The position numbers were made by a program, and so were the translations under genes. From assembly GCF_001015195.1 (NCBI RefSeq), contig NZ_LDES01000084.1:1-64000 (forward strand): 64,000 nt of DNA, given 5' to 3'. The stretch is from Sphingomonas sp. Y57. GTDB lineage: Bacteria > Pseudomonadota > Alphaproteobacteria > Sphingomonadales > Sphingomonadaceae. Of this stretch, positions 44,122-52,558 are shown one piece after another. The notes beneath the pieces were generated by a model. It was given only the letters and a program-made list of their open reading frames with translations. It ran no database searches and was not told the origin of the DNA. Numbering within the stretch: the first letter of the stretch is position 1; every line of letters begins with the position of its first letter.

Positions 44122-44886
44122 GTGTTCAACGAGAATTTCCACGATGACGGCGTTCTCGAGCTGGTGGTCGATAGGCCGCCGGTCAACGCCTTCAGCATTG
44201 GCCTGCTGCACGACCTCGCGGCGCGAATTGAGGCGGTGAAGGGCCGTCCCGAGGTGCGGGCCGTGGTGCTGCGCGCCGACGGTCGCGGCTTCTGCGGCGG
44301 CGGCGACGTCAAGGAGGTCGAGGCGCTGCCGGGGTTCGAGGGAATCCTCGGCCAGTCGTCGGGATCGATGCGGCTGAGCCTTGCGGTTCTGCAGTGCGCC
44401 GTGCCGGTCGTGTGCGGCATCCATGCCTATTGCGTCGGCGCGGGAGTGCTGATCGTGGGGTCGGCGGATATACTGGTGGCGTCGCGGGACACTCGCTTCG
44501 TGCTGGCCGAGATCGACAATGGGGCAACGGCTGGCGCGGTGCAGGCGCTGCGGCTGATGCCGGAAAAACGGGTGCGCGCGGCGATGATGACCGCCGATCC
44601 GATACTGGCGCAGGAGCTGCACGAACTGGGCTCGATCTACCGCCTCGTCGACGGCCATGACGAAGTCGCCGCCGCCGCGCGCGCCGTCGCCGCGAAGATC
44701 GCCGCCAAGAGCCCGGAGGCGATGCGCCGGCTGAAGCTGTCGCTCAACAACAGCACCAAGGCGCACGAGCTGATGGCCGCCTATCGCGCGGAGATGAGCT
44801 ACACCTATGAGCTCAACATCATGGGCGAGGCGAGCGCGGGCCGCACCGCCTTCATCGAGGGGCGGCGGGAGAGCTACAACCGATAG
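44122..44886 (+). CDS. Crotonase-fold (enoyl-CoA hydratase/isomerase family) protein
   Basis: A 254-residue member of the crotonase fold. The oxyanion loop is RGFCGGGDVKEVEA. Of the two hydratase glutamates only one appears to be kept: FVLAEID aligns with the second, while the first is lost (GAGVLIVGSAD). Its reaction is therefore uncertain: hydratase, isomerase, or C-C bond hydrolase are possible. The start is GTG 44122 with AGGGGAAG upstream. It stands just before an inverted-repeat cluster and the TetR gene. Confidence 0.8.
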   Translation: MFNENFHDDGVLELVVDRPPVNAFSIGLLHDLAARIEAVKGRPEVRAVVLRADGRGFCGGGDVKEVEALPGFEGILGQSSGSMRLSLAVLQCAVPVVCGIHAYCVGAGVLIVGSADILVASRDTRFVLAEIDNGATAGAVQALRLMPEKRVRAAMMTADPILAQELHELGSIYRLVDGHDEVAAAARAVAAKIAAKSPEAMRRLKLSLNNSTKAHELMAAYRAEMSYTYELNIMGEASAGRTAFIEGRRESYNR

Positions 44887-44900
44887 GGGATCCCCGTAGC

Positions 44901-45087
44901 CCGTCATTCCAGCGAAAGCTGGAATCTCCCTGCTTTGCCGGGAACAAGCGCTGCAAGAAGAAGGGAGATTCCAGCTTTCGCTGGAATGACGGCCTCTGTC
45001 ATCATGCCGGCGGAGGCCGGCATCTCAGGCGGCTCCTGCTTCACCCTCTTCTCCTCTCCCGAGATGTCGGCCTCCGCCGGCATGACG
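44901..45087. repeat. Two adjacent inverted repeats between convergent genes
   Basis: The first has perfect 31-bp arms at 44901-44931 and 44962-44992 (core CATTCCAGCGAAAGCTGG). The second has near-perfect arms at 45001-45026 and 45061-45087 (core GCCGGCGGAGGCCG) and matches the repeat at 14395-14484. Both lie between the crotonase end and the TetR end, and contain no gene. Confidence 0.75.
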
Positions 45088-45099
45088 TAGGGAGAGGAC

Positions 45100-45750
45100 T
45101 CAGGCCGAACCGGCCTCCTTGCGATCGTCGGCCTTGCCGTTCTCCGCCTTGTAGGTCTCCAGGATCGCGTCGACCGCGGCTTTGGCGATCGCTTCGAAGG
45201 CGCCGAGTTTCGACACCTCTGCGCTGCGGCTCACGTGAAACAGGAAGGGGTTGGCTTCCTGCCAGTTATCGGTGCCGGTGTCGGCCTCGACGGCAGACTG
45301 GTAGGCGGCGCAGCCGAGCGCGATCGATTCCAGGCCGTCCATCAGCGGCATGATCGCTCCGATCGGCACATTCTGCACCGCGAGCAGCCCCGCCGTCGCA
45401 TTATGCTCGGCCAGGCCGATGCGCAGCGGATGGCGGCGCATCAGGATCGGGATCAGGTTCGGATGAGCGCGCAACGCGAGATAATATTTGCGGGCATTGT
45501 CGACCAGCCATTCGCGCCAATCACTGTTCGACATATGCGGCGTCCGGACATCGGCCAGCGCCAGCTCGCACGCGCCGGCCAGGATGTGCTCCTTGCTCCG
45601 GAAATGATGATAGAGCGAGATTCCGCGCACGTTCAGCTCGTCGCCCAGGCGGCGGATGCTGAGCGCGTCCAATCCTTCCTCGTCGATGATCCGGAGGGCG
45701 ACTTCGAGCGTCCTGCGACGCGAAATAAGAGCCTGTTTGGGTCGACCCAT
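45100..45750 (-). CDS. TetR-family transcriptional regulator
   Basis: A 216-residue regulator. The N-terminal helix-turn-helix covers about residues 10-58 (LEVALRIIDEEGLDALSIRR, then GISLYHHFRSKEHIL, the recognition helix with the usual LYHHF). The C-terminal half is a TetR ligand-binding domain of the TetR_C type. It lies divergent from a CoA ligase in the middle of the catabolic island and is the only regulator there, so it is the best candidate to bind the 13-bp palindromes. Such proteins usually repress and are released by a pathway acyl-CoA or substrate. Direct proof is lacking. Confidence 0.9.
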   Translation of the reverse strand: MGRPKQALISRRRTLEVALRIIDEEGLDALSIRRLGDELNVRGISLYHHFRSKEHILAGACELALADVRTPHMSNSDWREWLVDNARKYYLALRAHPNLIPILMRRHPLRIGLAEHNATAGLLAVQNVPIGAIMPLMDGLESIALGCAAYQSAVEADTGTDNWQEANPFLFHVSRSAEVSKLGAFEAIAKAAVDAILETYKAENGKADDRKEAGSA

Positions 45751-45861
45751 CGGCTATTCTTCCCCAATGACTATACCGTTCTTAAAGCCTCTGTAGCGAT
45801 CCTGTCGGCCTCTATCGATCATTTTCTGCACCCGCACGGGATGAGCGATTGCGTTCATAAT

Positions 45862-45874
45862 CTACCAGTGTTAG
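45862..45874. promoter_or_regulatory. Regulon palindrome, site 11 (TetR / CoA ligase)
   Basis: CTACCAGTGTTAG matches 11 of 12 positions, 58 bp upstream of the CoA ligase at 45932 and 112 bp from the TetR start. A site in the regulator's own divergent promoter region is the usual place for autoregulation. Confidence 0.65.
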
Positions 45875-45931
45875 GCAAATTTGAAAATAGGATCGAAGCG
45901 GATCCGCCAATCGAGCCTGGAGGGGTATGGA

Positions 45932-47455
45932 ATGAGATATGCTGCTGCGGATTGGGTGGCAAACTACGCCCGCACGCAGCCCGATGCGGTTGCCCTGCAT
46001 AATTTCGACACCGGCGAGACGCGGAGCTGGGCTGATCTCGAACAACGGGTCGGCCAGATCGCCCATGCGCTGCGCGAGCGGCTGGGCCTCGCTCCGGGAG
46101 ATCGGATCGTCAACATCTCCGATGGCGACCTGCGCCATTTCGAGCTGCAATTCGCCTGCGCCCGCGCCGGCCTGATCTGGGTACCCCTCAATTTCCGCCA
46201 CACCGCCGTCGAACTCGCCCGCGCCTGCCGTGAGATGGCGCCGAAGCTGATGCTGACTGACGCGACCTGGGCCGAGACCGCCCGGCAGGTCGCGCATGAG
46301 ACAGCCATCCCCCATGTTCATGCCTGGGATGCCGACGGCGACTTCGACGCCTTGCTGGATCCCTGCCGCGTGATGGGGGAGGGCGAGATCGATCCCGACG
46401 CGCCCCTCCAGATTCTCTACACATCCGGCACCACCGGTACGCCCAAGGCGGCGATCGTCACGCTGGGCGGGATGATGACCCATGCGCTCCAGCAGGTCGA
46501 GTTCTGCGCGACGGCCGCGCCGGGCGGGCATCTGTTCCAGCCGATGCCGCTGTTCCACTTCGGCGGGCTCAACACCGCCAGCAACCCGATCCTGTTCTTT
46601 GGCGGCCGGGTGACGATCACCCGCCGCTTCGACGCCGCCGCGACCACTGCCTTCTGTGGCGATCCCGCCAATGCGGTGACGCATCTCTGCCTGCCGCCCG
46701 TGATGTATCAGATGATGGCCGACAGCGAACCCTTCGCGAAGGCCGATTTCTCGACGCTGCGCCGCTTCATTTGCGGCGGGGGGCGCGTGTCGGAACGGCT
46801 GCGCGCCGCCTATGAACCGAAGGGCGCGCGCTTCGTGCCGCAATATGGCGGCACCGAGATGGGCCCCGTCACCTCGATGAATCCGGACCGGATCGATAAG
46901 ATCATGGCCGGATCCTGCGGCCAGAAGGCGCAGCACATCGACATGCGCATCGTCGACGATCAGGGGCGCGACGTGCCGCGCGGCGAACCCGGTGAAGTCT
47001 GGGTTCGCGGTCCCGGAGTCACCATCGGCTATCTCGACGCCCGCGCCACGATCGTCCGCAACGATGGCTGGCACCGTACCGGCGATGTGCTGTGGCAGGA
47101 CGAGGAGGGCTTCTGCTTCGTCGTCGACCGGGTGAAGGACATGTACAAGTCAGGGGGTGAGAACGTCTTCTCGGCCGAGGTCGAAGGCGTGCTGATGACC
47201 AACCCTGCCGTCGCCGAATGCGCGGTGATCGGCGTGCCCGACGATCGCTGGGGCGAGGTCGGCCTCGCCATCGTCGTCGCCAGCGACGGACATCAGGTCA
47301 CCCTCGAATCGCTCCAGGCGACCTGCGAGGGCAAGCTCGCCCGCTACAAGCACCCCAAGCACCTCCGGATCGTCGACTCCTTCCCCCGCAACGTCACCGG
47401 CAAGATCGCCAAGCCGGCGCTCCGCGCCGAATTCGGCGGCAGCCGCAGCGTCTGA
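45932..47455 (+). CDS. AMP-forming acyl-CoA ligase (ANL superfamily)
   Basis: A 507-residue ligase. Core motifs are ILYTSGTTGTPKAA, QYGGTEMGP, WHRTGDVLWQDEEG, FVVDRVKDMYKSGGENVFSA and the lysine in NVTGKIAKPALR. The start ATG at 45932 has GGAGGGG 7 bases upstream. It activates a carboxylic acid to acyl-CoA as the entry step of beta-oxidation. It heads a rightward operon (ligase, alpha/beta-hydrolase, crotonase, acyl-CoA dehydrogenase) and lies next to the TetR gene, suggesting that it makes the inducing thioester or its precursor. Confidence 0.93.
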   Translation: MRYAAADWVANYARTQPDAVALHNFDTGETRSWADLEQRVGQIAHALRERLGLAPGDRIVNISDGDLRHFELQFACARAGLIWVPLNFRHTAVELARACREMAPKLMLTDATWAETARQVAHETAIPHVHAWDADGDFDALLDPCRVMGEGEIDPDAPLQILYTSGTTGTPKAAIVTLGGMMTHALQQVEFCATAAPGGHLFQPMPLFHFGGLNTASNPILFFGGRVTITRRFDAAATTAFCGDPANAVTHLCLPPVMYQMMADSEPFAKADFSTLRRFICGGGRVSERLRAAYEPKGARFVPQYGGTEMGPVTSMNPDRIDKIMAGSCGQKAQHIDMRIVDDQGRDVPRGEPGEVWVRGPGVTIGYLDARATIVRNDGWHRTGDVLWQDEEGFCFVVDRVKDMYKSGGENVFSAEVEGVLMTNPAVAECAVIGVPDDRWGEVGLAIVVASDGHQVTLESLQATCEGKLARYKHPKHLRIVDSFPRNVTGKIAKPALRAEFGGSRSV

Positions 47456-47475
47456 CGCCAGCACGAGGACCCATC

Positions 47476-48681
47476 ATGGCAGAATCCGTTCGTTACAGCC
47501 GCACCCCGTTCCTGATCGTCCACCGTGAGAAGCGGGTCCGCAAGGACATCTATGGTGCCATCGACGATGCGATCGTGCTGCAGGGACAGCATATCCGTGG
47601 TGAGCAGCCGAGCGACACCGTGCTGATCGTGATGCACCCGGTCGGCGCCCCGGCCTGGTTGCCGGTGTTCGCCCAGCTCGCCCGCGCCGGCCACCACATC
47701 GTCGCCTGCGGAACCCGCTACTCGTCGGGCGACGCACCGCTTGAGATGGAGAATGCGGTGCTCGATCTCGGCGCCTGCGTGCGCGATGCAAAGGAACGGC
47801 TGGGCTACAAGAATGTCGTGCTTCTCGGCTGGAGCGGCGGCGGATCTCTGATGGCCGGCTATCAGGCCGAGGCCGAGAAGCCGGTGATCCAGCTCAGCGC
47901 CTCGGGCGAGGAGACGCCGCTGGCGGGCGCGACGCTGATCCCCGGCGACGCGATCATGCTGGTCGCCTCGCACCGCAGCCGCCATCAGTTGCTGACCGGA
48001 CAGCTCGACCCATCGGTGCTCGACGAGATCGACCCCGAGAAGCGCGATCCCGCGCTCGACATCTATGATCCGGCCAACCCGGCGCAGCCGCCGTTCACGG
48101 CCGATTATCTGGCCCGCTACCGCGCCGCGCAGATTGCCCGCAACCGCAAGATCAGCGAATGGGCGCGCGAGAAGCTGGCCGGCCTCAAGGCGAAGGGCCG
48201 CGAGCATGACGAGTTCTGCTTCGTCGTCCATCGCACCATGGCCGATCCGCGCTGGATCGACCCGACCGTAGACCCCAATCAGCGCAAGCCCAACTGGACC
48301 TATCTGGGCGATCCGCGCGTGGTGAACGACAGCGCCTCCGCGCTCGGCCGCTTCAACTCGCTGCGTGGCTGGCTGTCGCAGTGGAGCTACGATTATGCCC
48401 AGTTCGATTCGGTTGATTCCGGCCCGCGCATCAGCGTTCCCGGCATGGTCATGACGGCGGGCGCCGACGATGCCTGTCCGCCCGAGCATACCGATAAGAT
48501 GTTCGACGCGATGGGATCGCCGGACAAGGTCAAGGTCACCATCGACCGGGCCAACCACTATTTCAGCGGCGAGGACGGCAAGTCGCACTTGTCGGAGGCG
48601 GTGGGGACCATCTCCCGCTGGCTCGCCGAACGCGGCTTCGCCAACGACGCCGTGCTCGCCGGCATCCGCGCCGACGCCTGA
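47476..48681 (+). CDS. Alpha/beta-hydrolase
   Basis: A 401-residue hydrolase. VLIVMHPVGAPAWLPVF is the oxyanion strand-loop, the nucleophile serine is in LLGWSGGGSLM (about residue 120), and the histidine is probably in DRANHYFSG; an acid lies near AGADDACPPE. A long insertion separates the nucleophile from the acid, which is larger than in the average family member. The start ATG at 47476 lies 20 bp after the ligase stop. It could cleave an ester or a C-C bond of a ring-opened intermediate. No subfamily can be named. Confidence 0.82.
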   Translation: MAESVRYSRTPFLIVHREKRVRKDIYGAIDDAIVLQGQHIRGEQPSDTVLIVMHPVGAPAWLPVFAQLARAGHHIVACGTRYSSGDAPLEMENAVLDLGACVRDAKERLGYKNVVLLGWSGGGSLMAGYQAEAEKPVIQLSASGEETPLAGATLIPGDAIMLVASHRSRHQLLTGQLDPSVLDEIDPEKRDPALDIYDPANPAQPPFTADYLARYRAAQIARNRKISEWAREKLAGLKAKGREHDEFCFVVHRTMADPRWIDPTVDPNQRKPNWTYLGDPRVVNDSASALGRFNSLRGWLSQWSYDYAQFDSVDSGPRISVPGMVMTAGADDACPPEHTDKMFDAMGSPDKVKVTIDRANHYFSGEDGKSHLSEAVGTISRWLAERGFANDAVLAGIRADA

Positions 48682-48692
48682 GAGGAATGACC

Positions 48693-49502
48693 ATGTCCCT
48701 GTTCGACGATTACCAGACCATCCTGTTCAGCCGGCGCGGCCGGGTGCTCGAAGTCACGCTCAACCGCCCCGAGAAGCTCAATGCCACCGATGCGGTGCTC
48801 CACAGCGAACTGGCCCGCCTGTTCGTCGACATATCGAACGATCCCGACAGCGATATCGTCGTGCTGACCGGCGCGGGCCGTGCCTTCTCGGCGGGCGGCG
48901 ACGTCGCCTGGATGCAGGAGGCGATCGACGAGCCCGAGCGCTTCGAGCAGACGGTCCGCGAGGCCAAGCAGATCGTGTTCGGCCTGATCGACTGCGAGAA
49001 GCCGGTGATCGCCAAGCTCAACGGCCATGCCACCGGCCTGGGCGCCACCATCGCCCTGTTCTGCGACGTCATCTTCGCCGCCGAACATGCCAAGATCGGC
49101 GACCCGCATGTGAGCATCGGTTTCGTCGCGGGCGACGGGGGCGCGGTGATCTGGCCGCAGCTGATCGGTTACGCCCGCGCCAAGGAATATCTGCTGACCG
49201 GCGACCTGATGACCGCGACCGAGGCGGCGCGAATGGGATTGATCAACCATGCCGTGCCGGCCGAAGAGCTGGACGAGCGGGTCAACGCCTTCGCCGACCG
49301 GCTCGCCAACGGCGCGACCAAGGCGATCCGCTGGACCAAGATGTCGGTCAATATCGGCCTGCGCGACCTCGCGACCTCGATCATGGACGCCTCGCTCGCC
49401 TATGAGGCGCTGTCGAACGTGACCGCCGACCATGCCGAGGCGGTCAAGGCCTTCTCCGAGAAGCGGCCGCCAGTGTTCGGCCGCGCGCGGGGGCGCGCAT
49501 GA
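48693..49502 (+). CDS. Crotonase-fold protein (enoyl-CoA hydratase family)
   Basis: About 269 residues. The oxyanion loop is GAGRAFSAGGDVAWMQ. The usual glutamates are replaced (GLGATIALFCD and GDPHVSIG), but GFVAGDGGAVIWPQLIG places an aspartate in the active site, a pattern of a distinct crotonase branch. The true start is ATG 48693, six bases after GAGAGGA; an in-frame ATG at 48687 touches the ribosome site. It overlaps the acyl-CoA dehydrogenase gene by 4 bp. The reaction may be hydration, isomerisation or ring hydrolysis. Confidence 0.85.
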   Translation: MSLFDDYQTILFSRRGRVLEVTLNRPEKLNATDAVLHSELARLFVDISNDPDSDIVVLTGAGRAFSAGGDVAWMQEAIDEPERFEQTVREAKQIVFGLIDCEKPVIAKLNGHATGLGATIALFCDVIFAAEHAKIGDPHVSIGFVAGDGGAVIWPQLIGYARAKEYLLTGDLMTATEAARMGLINHAVPAEELDERVNAFADRLANGATKAIRWTKMSVNIGLRDLATSIMDASLAYEALSNVTADHAEAVKAFSEKRPPVFGRARGRA

Positions 49503-50659
49503 ATTTCGACGAGGGCGAGGTCATCGCGACGCTGCGCGAGACGCTCGAGCGTTTCATCGAGAAGGAGATGCCGCGCAGCGCCGCCCAGGATTGGGACGCG
49601 CGGAACCATTTCCCGCGCGACGTCCACCGCAAGCTCGCCGACATCGGGGTGCTGGGGCTGACCATCCCCGAAGAATATGGCGGCTACGGCCGCGACATCG
49701 TCGCAACGATGGTGGTGATCGAGGAGCTGTCGCGCCGCAGCCTCGCCGTGTCGGTGCCCTATATCATGGCAGCCTGCTATGCCGGCATGAACATCGAGGA
49801 ATGCGGCACAGAGGCGCAGAAGCGCGAGCTGCTGCCCAGGATCGTCGCGGGCGACCTGCTGTTCGCCTACGGCCTGACGGAGCCCGATGCCGGCGCCGAC
49901 CTGGCCAGCATCAAGACGCGAGCCGAACGCGACGGCGACGTGCTGCGCATCAACGGTGCCAAGCGCTTTTGCTCGGGCGCGGGGATCGCCGATTATATCT
50001 ATGCATTGGTGCGTACCGGTCCGGCCGAGGACCGCCACCGTAACCTGTCTTTCGTCCTGATCCCACCCGATGCGCCGGGTGTCACCATCACCAAGATCGA
50101 GTCGATGGGAATGAAGGGCGCGCCGACCACCGATACGAGTTTCGACAATGTCGAGGTGCCGATCGCCAACCTGGTCGGCGGCGAGGCGGCGTGGAACAAG
50201 GGCTGGCCGATGCTGGTCGGCCCCGGCCTCGACGTCGAGAAGCTGGAGGTCGCGGCGATCGGCATCGGCATCGCCCGCGCCGCGCTCGACGATGCCTGGG
50301 CCTATGCGCTCGAACGGCGGCAGTTCGGCCGGCACATCGCCGATTTCCAGTCGATCCAGCATAAGCTCGCCGACATGAAGACGCAGATCCACGCCGCGCG
50401 GCTGACCCTCTACCATGCCGCCTGGCTGGCCAACGAACGTCGGCCGTGCAGCGTCGAGACCTCGATGGCCAAGCTGTTCGCGACCGAGGTCGCCAAGGCG
50501 GCGGCGCTCGAATGCCAGACGATCCTGGGCGCCTATGGCTATGTGAAGGACTTCGATGCCGAGCGCTATGTTCGCGACGCGCTGCTGATGCCGATCATCG
50601 GCGGATCGTCGGCGGTCCAGCGCAACAACATCTTCAAACTGGCCAATGCGGGACGATAG
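49499..50659 (+). CDS. Acyl-CoA dehydrogenase
   Basis: A 386-residue FAD enzyme that introduces an alpha,beta double bond into an acyl-CoA and passes electrons to ETF. Family motifs are YGLTEPDAGAD, GMKGAPTTDTSFDNVEVP and RRQFGRHIADFQSIQHKLAD. The C-terminal EGT motif carrying the usual catalytic glutamate is GGS instead (PIIGGSSAVQR). E247 in GPGLDVEKL matches the position of the catalytic base in isovaleryl-CoA dehydrogenase, so it should still be active and may prefer branched or cyclic substrates. It is the last gene of its operon. Confidence 0.9.
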   Translation: MNFDEGEVIATLRETLERFIEKEMPRSAAQDWDARNHFPRDVHRKLADIGVLGLTIPEEYGGYGRDIVATMVVIEELSRRSLAVSVPYIMAACYAGMNIEECGTEAQKRELLPRIVAGDLLFAYGLTEPDAGADLASIKTRAERDGDVLRINGAKRFCSGAGIADYIYALVRTGPAEDRHRNLSFVLIPPDAPGVTITKIESMGMKGAPTTDTSFDNVEVPIANLVGGEAAWNKGWPMLVGPGLDVEKLEVAAIGIGIARAALDDAWAYALERRQFGRHIADFQSIQHKLADMKTQIHAARLTLYHAAWLANERRPCSVETSMAKLFATEVAKAAALECQTILGAYGYVKDFDAERYVRDALLMPIIGGSSAVQRNNIFKLANAGR

Positions 50660-50674
50660 GGGCGGCGGCGTCGC

Positions 50675-51468
50675 TCAATAGCGCGCCGCCCGCTTCTCCC
50701 CGAAGGCGGCGATCCCCTCGGTGAGGTTGCCGCCGAGCGCGCACAGCACCTGGGTGCGGTCCTCCATTGCGATCGCGCTTTCCAGGCTCGGCGCGTCGAT
50801 GCTGGCGCGCAGGCACTCCTTGGTCATCCGCAGCCCGATCGGCGAGGCGGCCAGCATAGCGGCGAGGAAGGGCGCGGCCGCCGCGGCCAGCTCGCTTTCC
50901 TCGACGACGCGCGACACCAAGCCGGTGGCGAGCGCGCGGTCGGCCGCGATGAAGTCACCGGTGAACAACAATTCGGATGCGACCGATGCGCCGACCAGCC
51001 GCGGCAGCAGGTAGGAGACGCCGACATCGCACCCCGACAGGCCGATACGAATGAAGGCGGCATTCATCCGGGCGCTGGTTGCCGCGATTCGGATGTCCGC
51101 AGCCAGCGCCAGGGCGAAGCCGCCGCCGCACGCCGCGCCGTGGATCAGCGCGACGATCGGCTGCGGCGCGCGGCGCAGCGCCAGGATCAGCCCCGATATA
51201 GCGGTCTGCCGGCGCAGCAGCGCGTCGGCGGTCAGCGCGTCATCCGATCGCATCCCGTCGAGGTCGAGACCGGCGCAGAAGGCGCGGCCCGCTCCGCGCA
51301 GCACCACGATCCGCGGCGCATCGGGGGCGTGCAACCCGCGCACATAATCGGCCAGGGCCGAAACCAGTCGGTCGTCGAGCGCGTTGAGCTTGTCCGGGCC
51401 GTTGAGCGTCACCAGTCGACACCGTCGGCCCGCTCGACCTGCAACACCTCCGACCCATTATCATACAT
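50675..51468 (-). pseudogene. Crotonase-family gene with an N-terminal frameshift
   Basis: The main reading from 51412 to 50675 gives 245 residues (GAGRAFCAGLDLDGM, GGGFALALAADIRI, GLSGCDVGVSYLLPRLVG) but starts in the middle of the first strand. Ideal ribosome-site spacing (AGGAG, 7 bases) marks ATG 51468, which reads MYDNGSEVLQVERADGVDW and then meets TGA at about 51410. Adding one G there continues as VTLNGPDKLNALDD, the normal crotonase start. So one base is missing, by mutation or by sequencing error. Without it only a weak GTG start at 51412 remains. Confidence 0.75.
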
Positions 51469-51475
51469 AGTATGA
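51461..51475. promoter_or_regulatory. 15-bp dyad over the crotonase start codon
   Basis: TCATACATAGTATGA has perfect 6-bp arms around ATA and contains the ATG at 51468 (minus strand). It matches the island consensus only at 7 of 12 positions. A nearby CTTATCCTGTCAG at 51483-51495 is a somewhat better match (8 of 12). Confidence 0.35.
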
Positions 51476-51607
51476 CTCCTATCTTATCCTGTCAGTAGAT
51501 ATGGCTTCCCGGCGGGAGTTGAGCCTGTCATGGACACAGCGGAGATAGCAAGGAATATCGCGTATTTTCCAGATTTCGGGCCGAATTGACGTTGAGGGGT
51601 TATCGAT

Positions 51608-51620
51608 CTATCGACGTTTG
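51608..51620. promoter_or_regulatory. Regulon palindrome, site 12
   Basis: CTATCGACGTTTG lies about 26 bp upstream of the crotonase gene at 51646. It is of the G/C variant type seen at 42021 and 19733. Confidence 0.45.
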
Positions 51621-51645
51621 ATTAAAGGTGCTGGAGGGGAGGGGC

Positions 51646-52533
51646 ATGGGCTATCGCACGATTGGCTATGTGGTCGAAGCGGGGATCGCGACCATTACCT
51701 TGTCCCGACCCGAGAAGCTCAACGCCTTCAGTTTTGAGATGGTCGACGAGGTGCTCGACGCGCTCGACCGGATCGACGCTGACGACGATGTCCGCGCGGC
51801 GATCTTCACCGGCGCGGGGCGGGCCTTTTCGGCGGGAACCGACATCAGCGACGGCACCGCGGTCTTCACCCGCGGCGATGAGCGGGACGCGCTGCGCGAG
51901 CCCGATGGCAGCTTCGGCTATGGCGCGGAGGCGGCGCGCGACGGCGGCGGGCTGATCGCGCTGCGGCTGTTCCGTTGCCTGAAGCCGGTGATCGCCGCGA
52001 TCAACGGTCCCGCAGTCGGGATCGGCGCCACCATCACCCTCCCGATGGACATCCGCCTGGCAAGCGAAGAGGCCGGGATCGGCTTCGTCTTCGCGCGGCG
52101 CGGCATCGTGCCGGAAGCAGCGTCGGCCTATTTCCTGCCCCGCATCGTCGGCATCTCCCAGGCGCTTGACTGGTGTTACAGCGGCAGGGTCGTTCCCGCG
52201 GGCGAAGCGCTGGCGGCTGGGCTGGTGAAGTCCGTCCACGCGCCCGATGACCTGTTGCCCGCCGCCCGCGCCATCGCGCGCGAGATTGCCGACCGGACCG
52301 CGCCGGTTGCGATCGCGTTGATCCGCCAGATGCTTTGGCGCGGCCTCGGTTACAGCCATCCGATGGAGGCGCATCGGGTCGACAGCCGCGGCATCCTAGC
52401 GCGGCGGTGCAGCGCCGACGTGGCCGAGGGCGTCGCCGCCTTCCTCGAGAAGCGGCCGGCGCGGTTCGCCGATCGCGTCTCGACCGACATGCCCGATTTC
52501 TTCCCCTGGTGGTCCGAGCCCAGATATAGCTAG
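51646..52533 (+). CDS. Crotonase-fold protein, isomerase-like branch
   Basis: A 295-residue crotonase-family protein. The oxyanion loop is GAGRAFSAGTDISDG. The two hydratase glutamates are absent (GIGATITLPMD, FVFARRG), and a glutamate sits in RGIVPEAASAYFLPR, as in delta3-delta2-enoyl-CoA isomerases and a broad branch of so-called enoyl-CoA hydratases. The extra length lies in the loop after residue 85 and at the C-terminus. The start ATG at 51646 follows GGAGGGGAGG. It opens a rightward operon with the multifunctional-type gene and an SDR. Confidence 0.85.
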   Translation: MGYRTIGYVVEAGIATITLSRPEKLNAFSFEMVDEVLDALDRIDADDDVRAAIFTGAGRAFSAGTDISDGTAVFTRGDERDALREPDGSFGYGAEAARDGGGLIALRLFRCLKPVIAAINGPAVGIGATITLPMDIRLASEEAGIGFVFARRGIVPEAASAYFLPRIVGISQALDWCYSGRVVPAGEALAAGLVKSVHAPDDLLPAARAIAREIADRTAPVAIALIRQMLWRGLGYSHPMEAHRVDSRGILARRCSADVAEGVAAFLEKRPARFADRVSTDMPDFFPWWSEPRYS

Positions 52534-52558
52534 GCCGATTGCCCTGCCGGAGTATCCC

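Noticed and set aside
47218-47475. Extended start for the alpha/beta-hydrolase inside the CoA ligase gene
   Set aside because: The extension lies out of frame within the ligase coding region; ATG 47476 follows the ligase stop and starts a normal fold.
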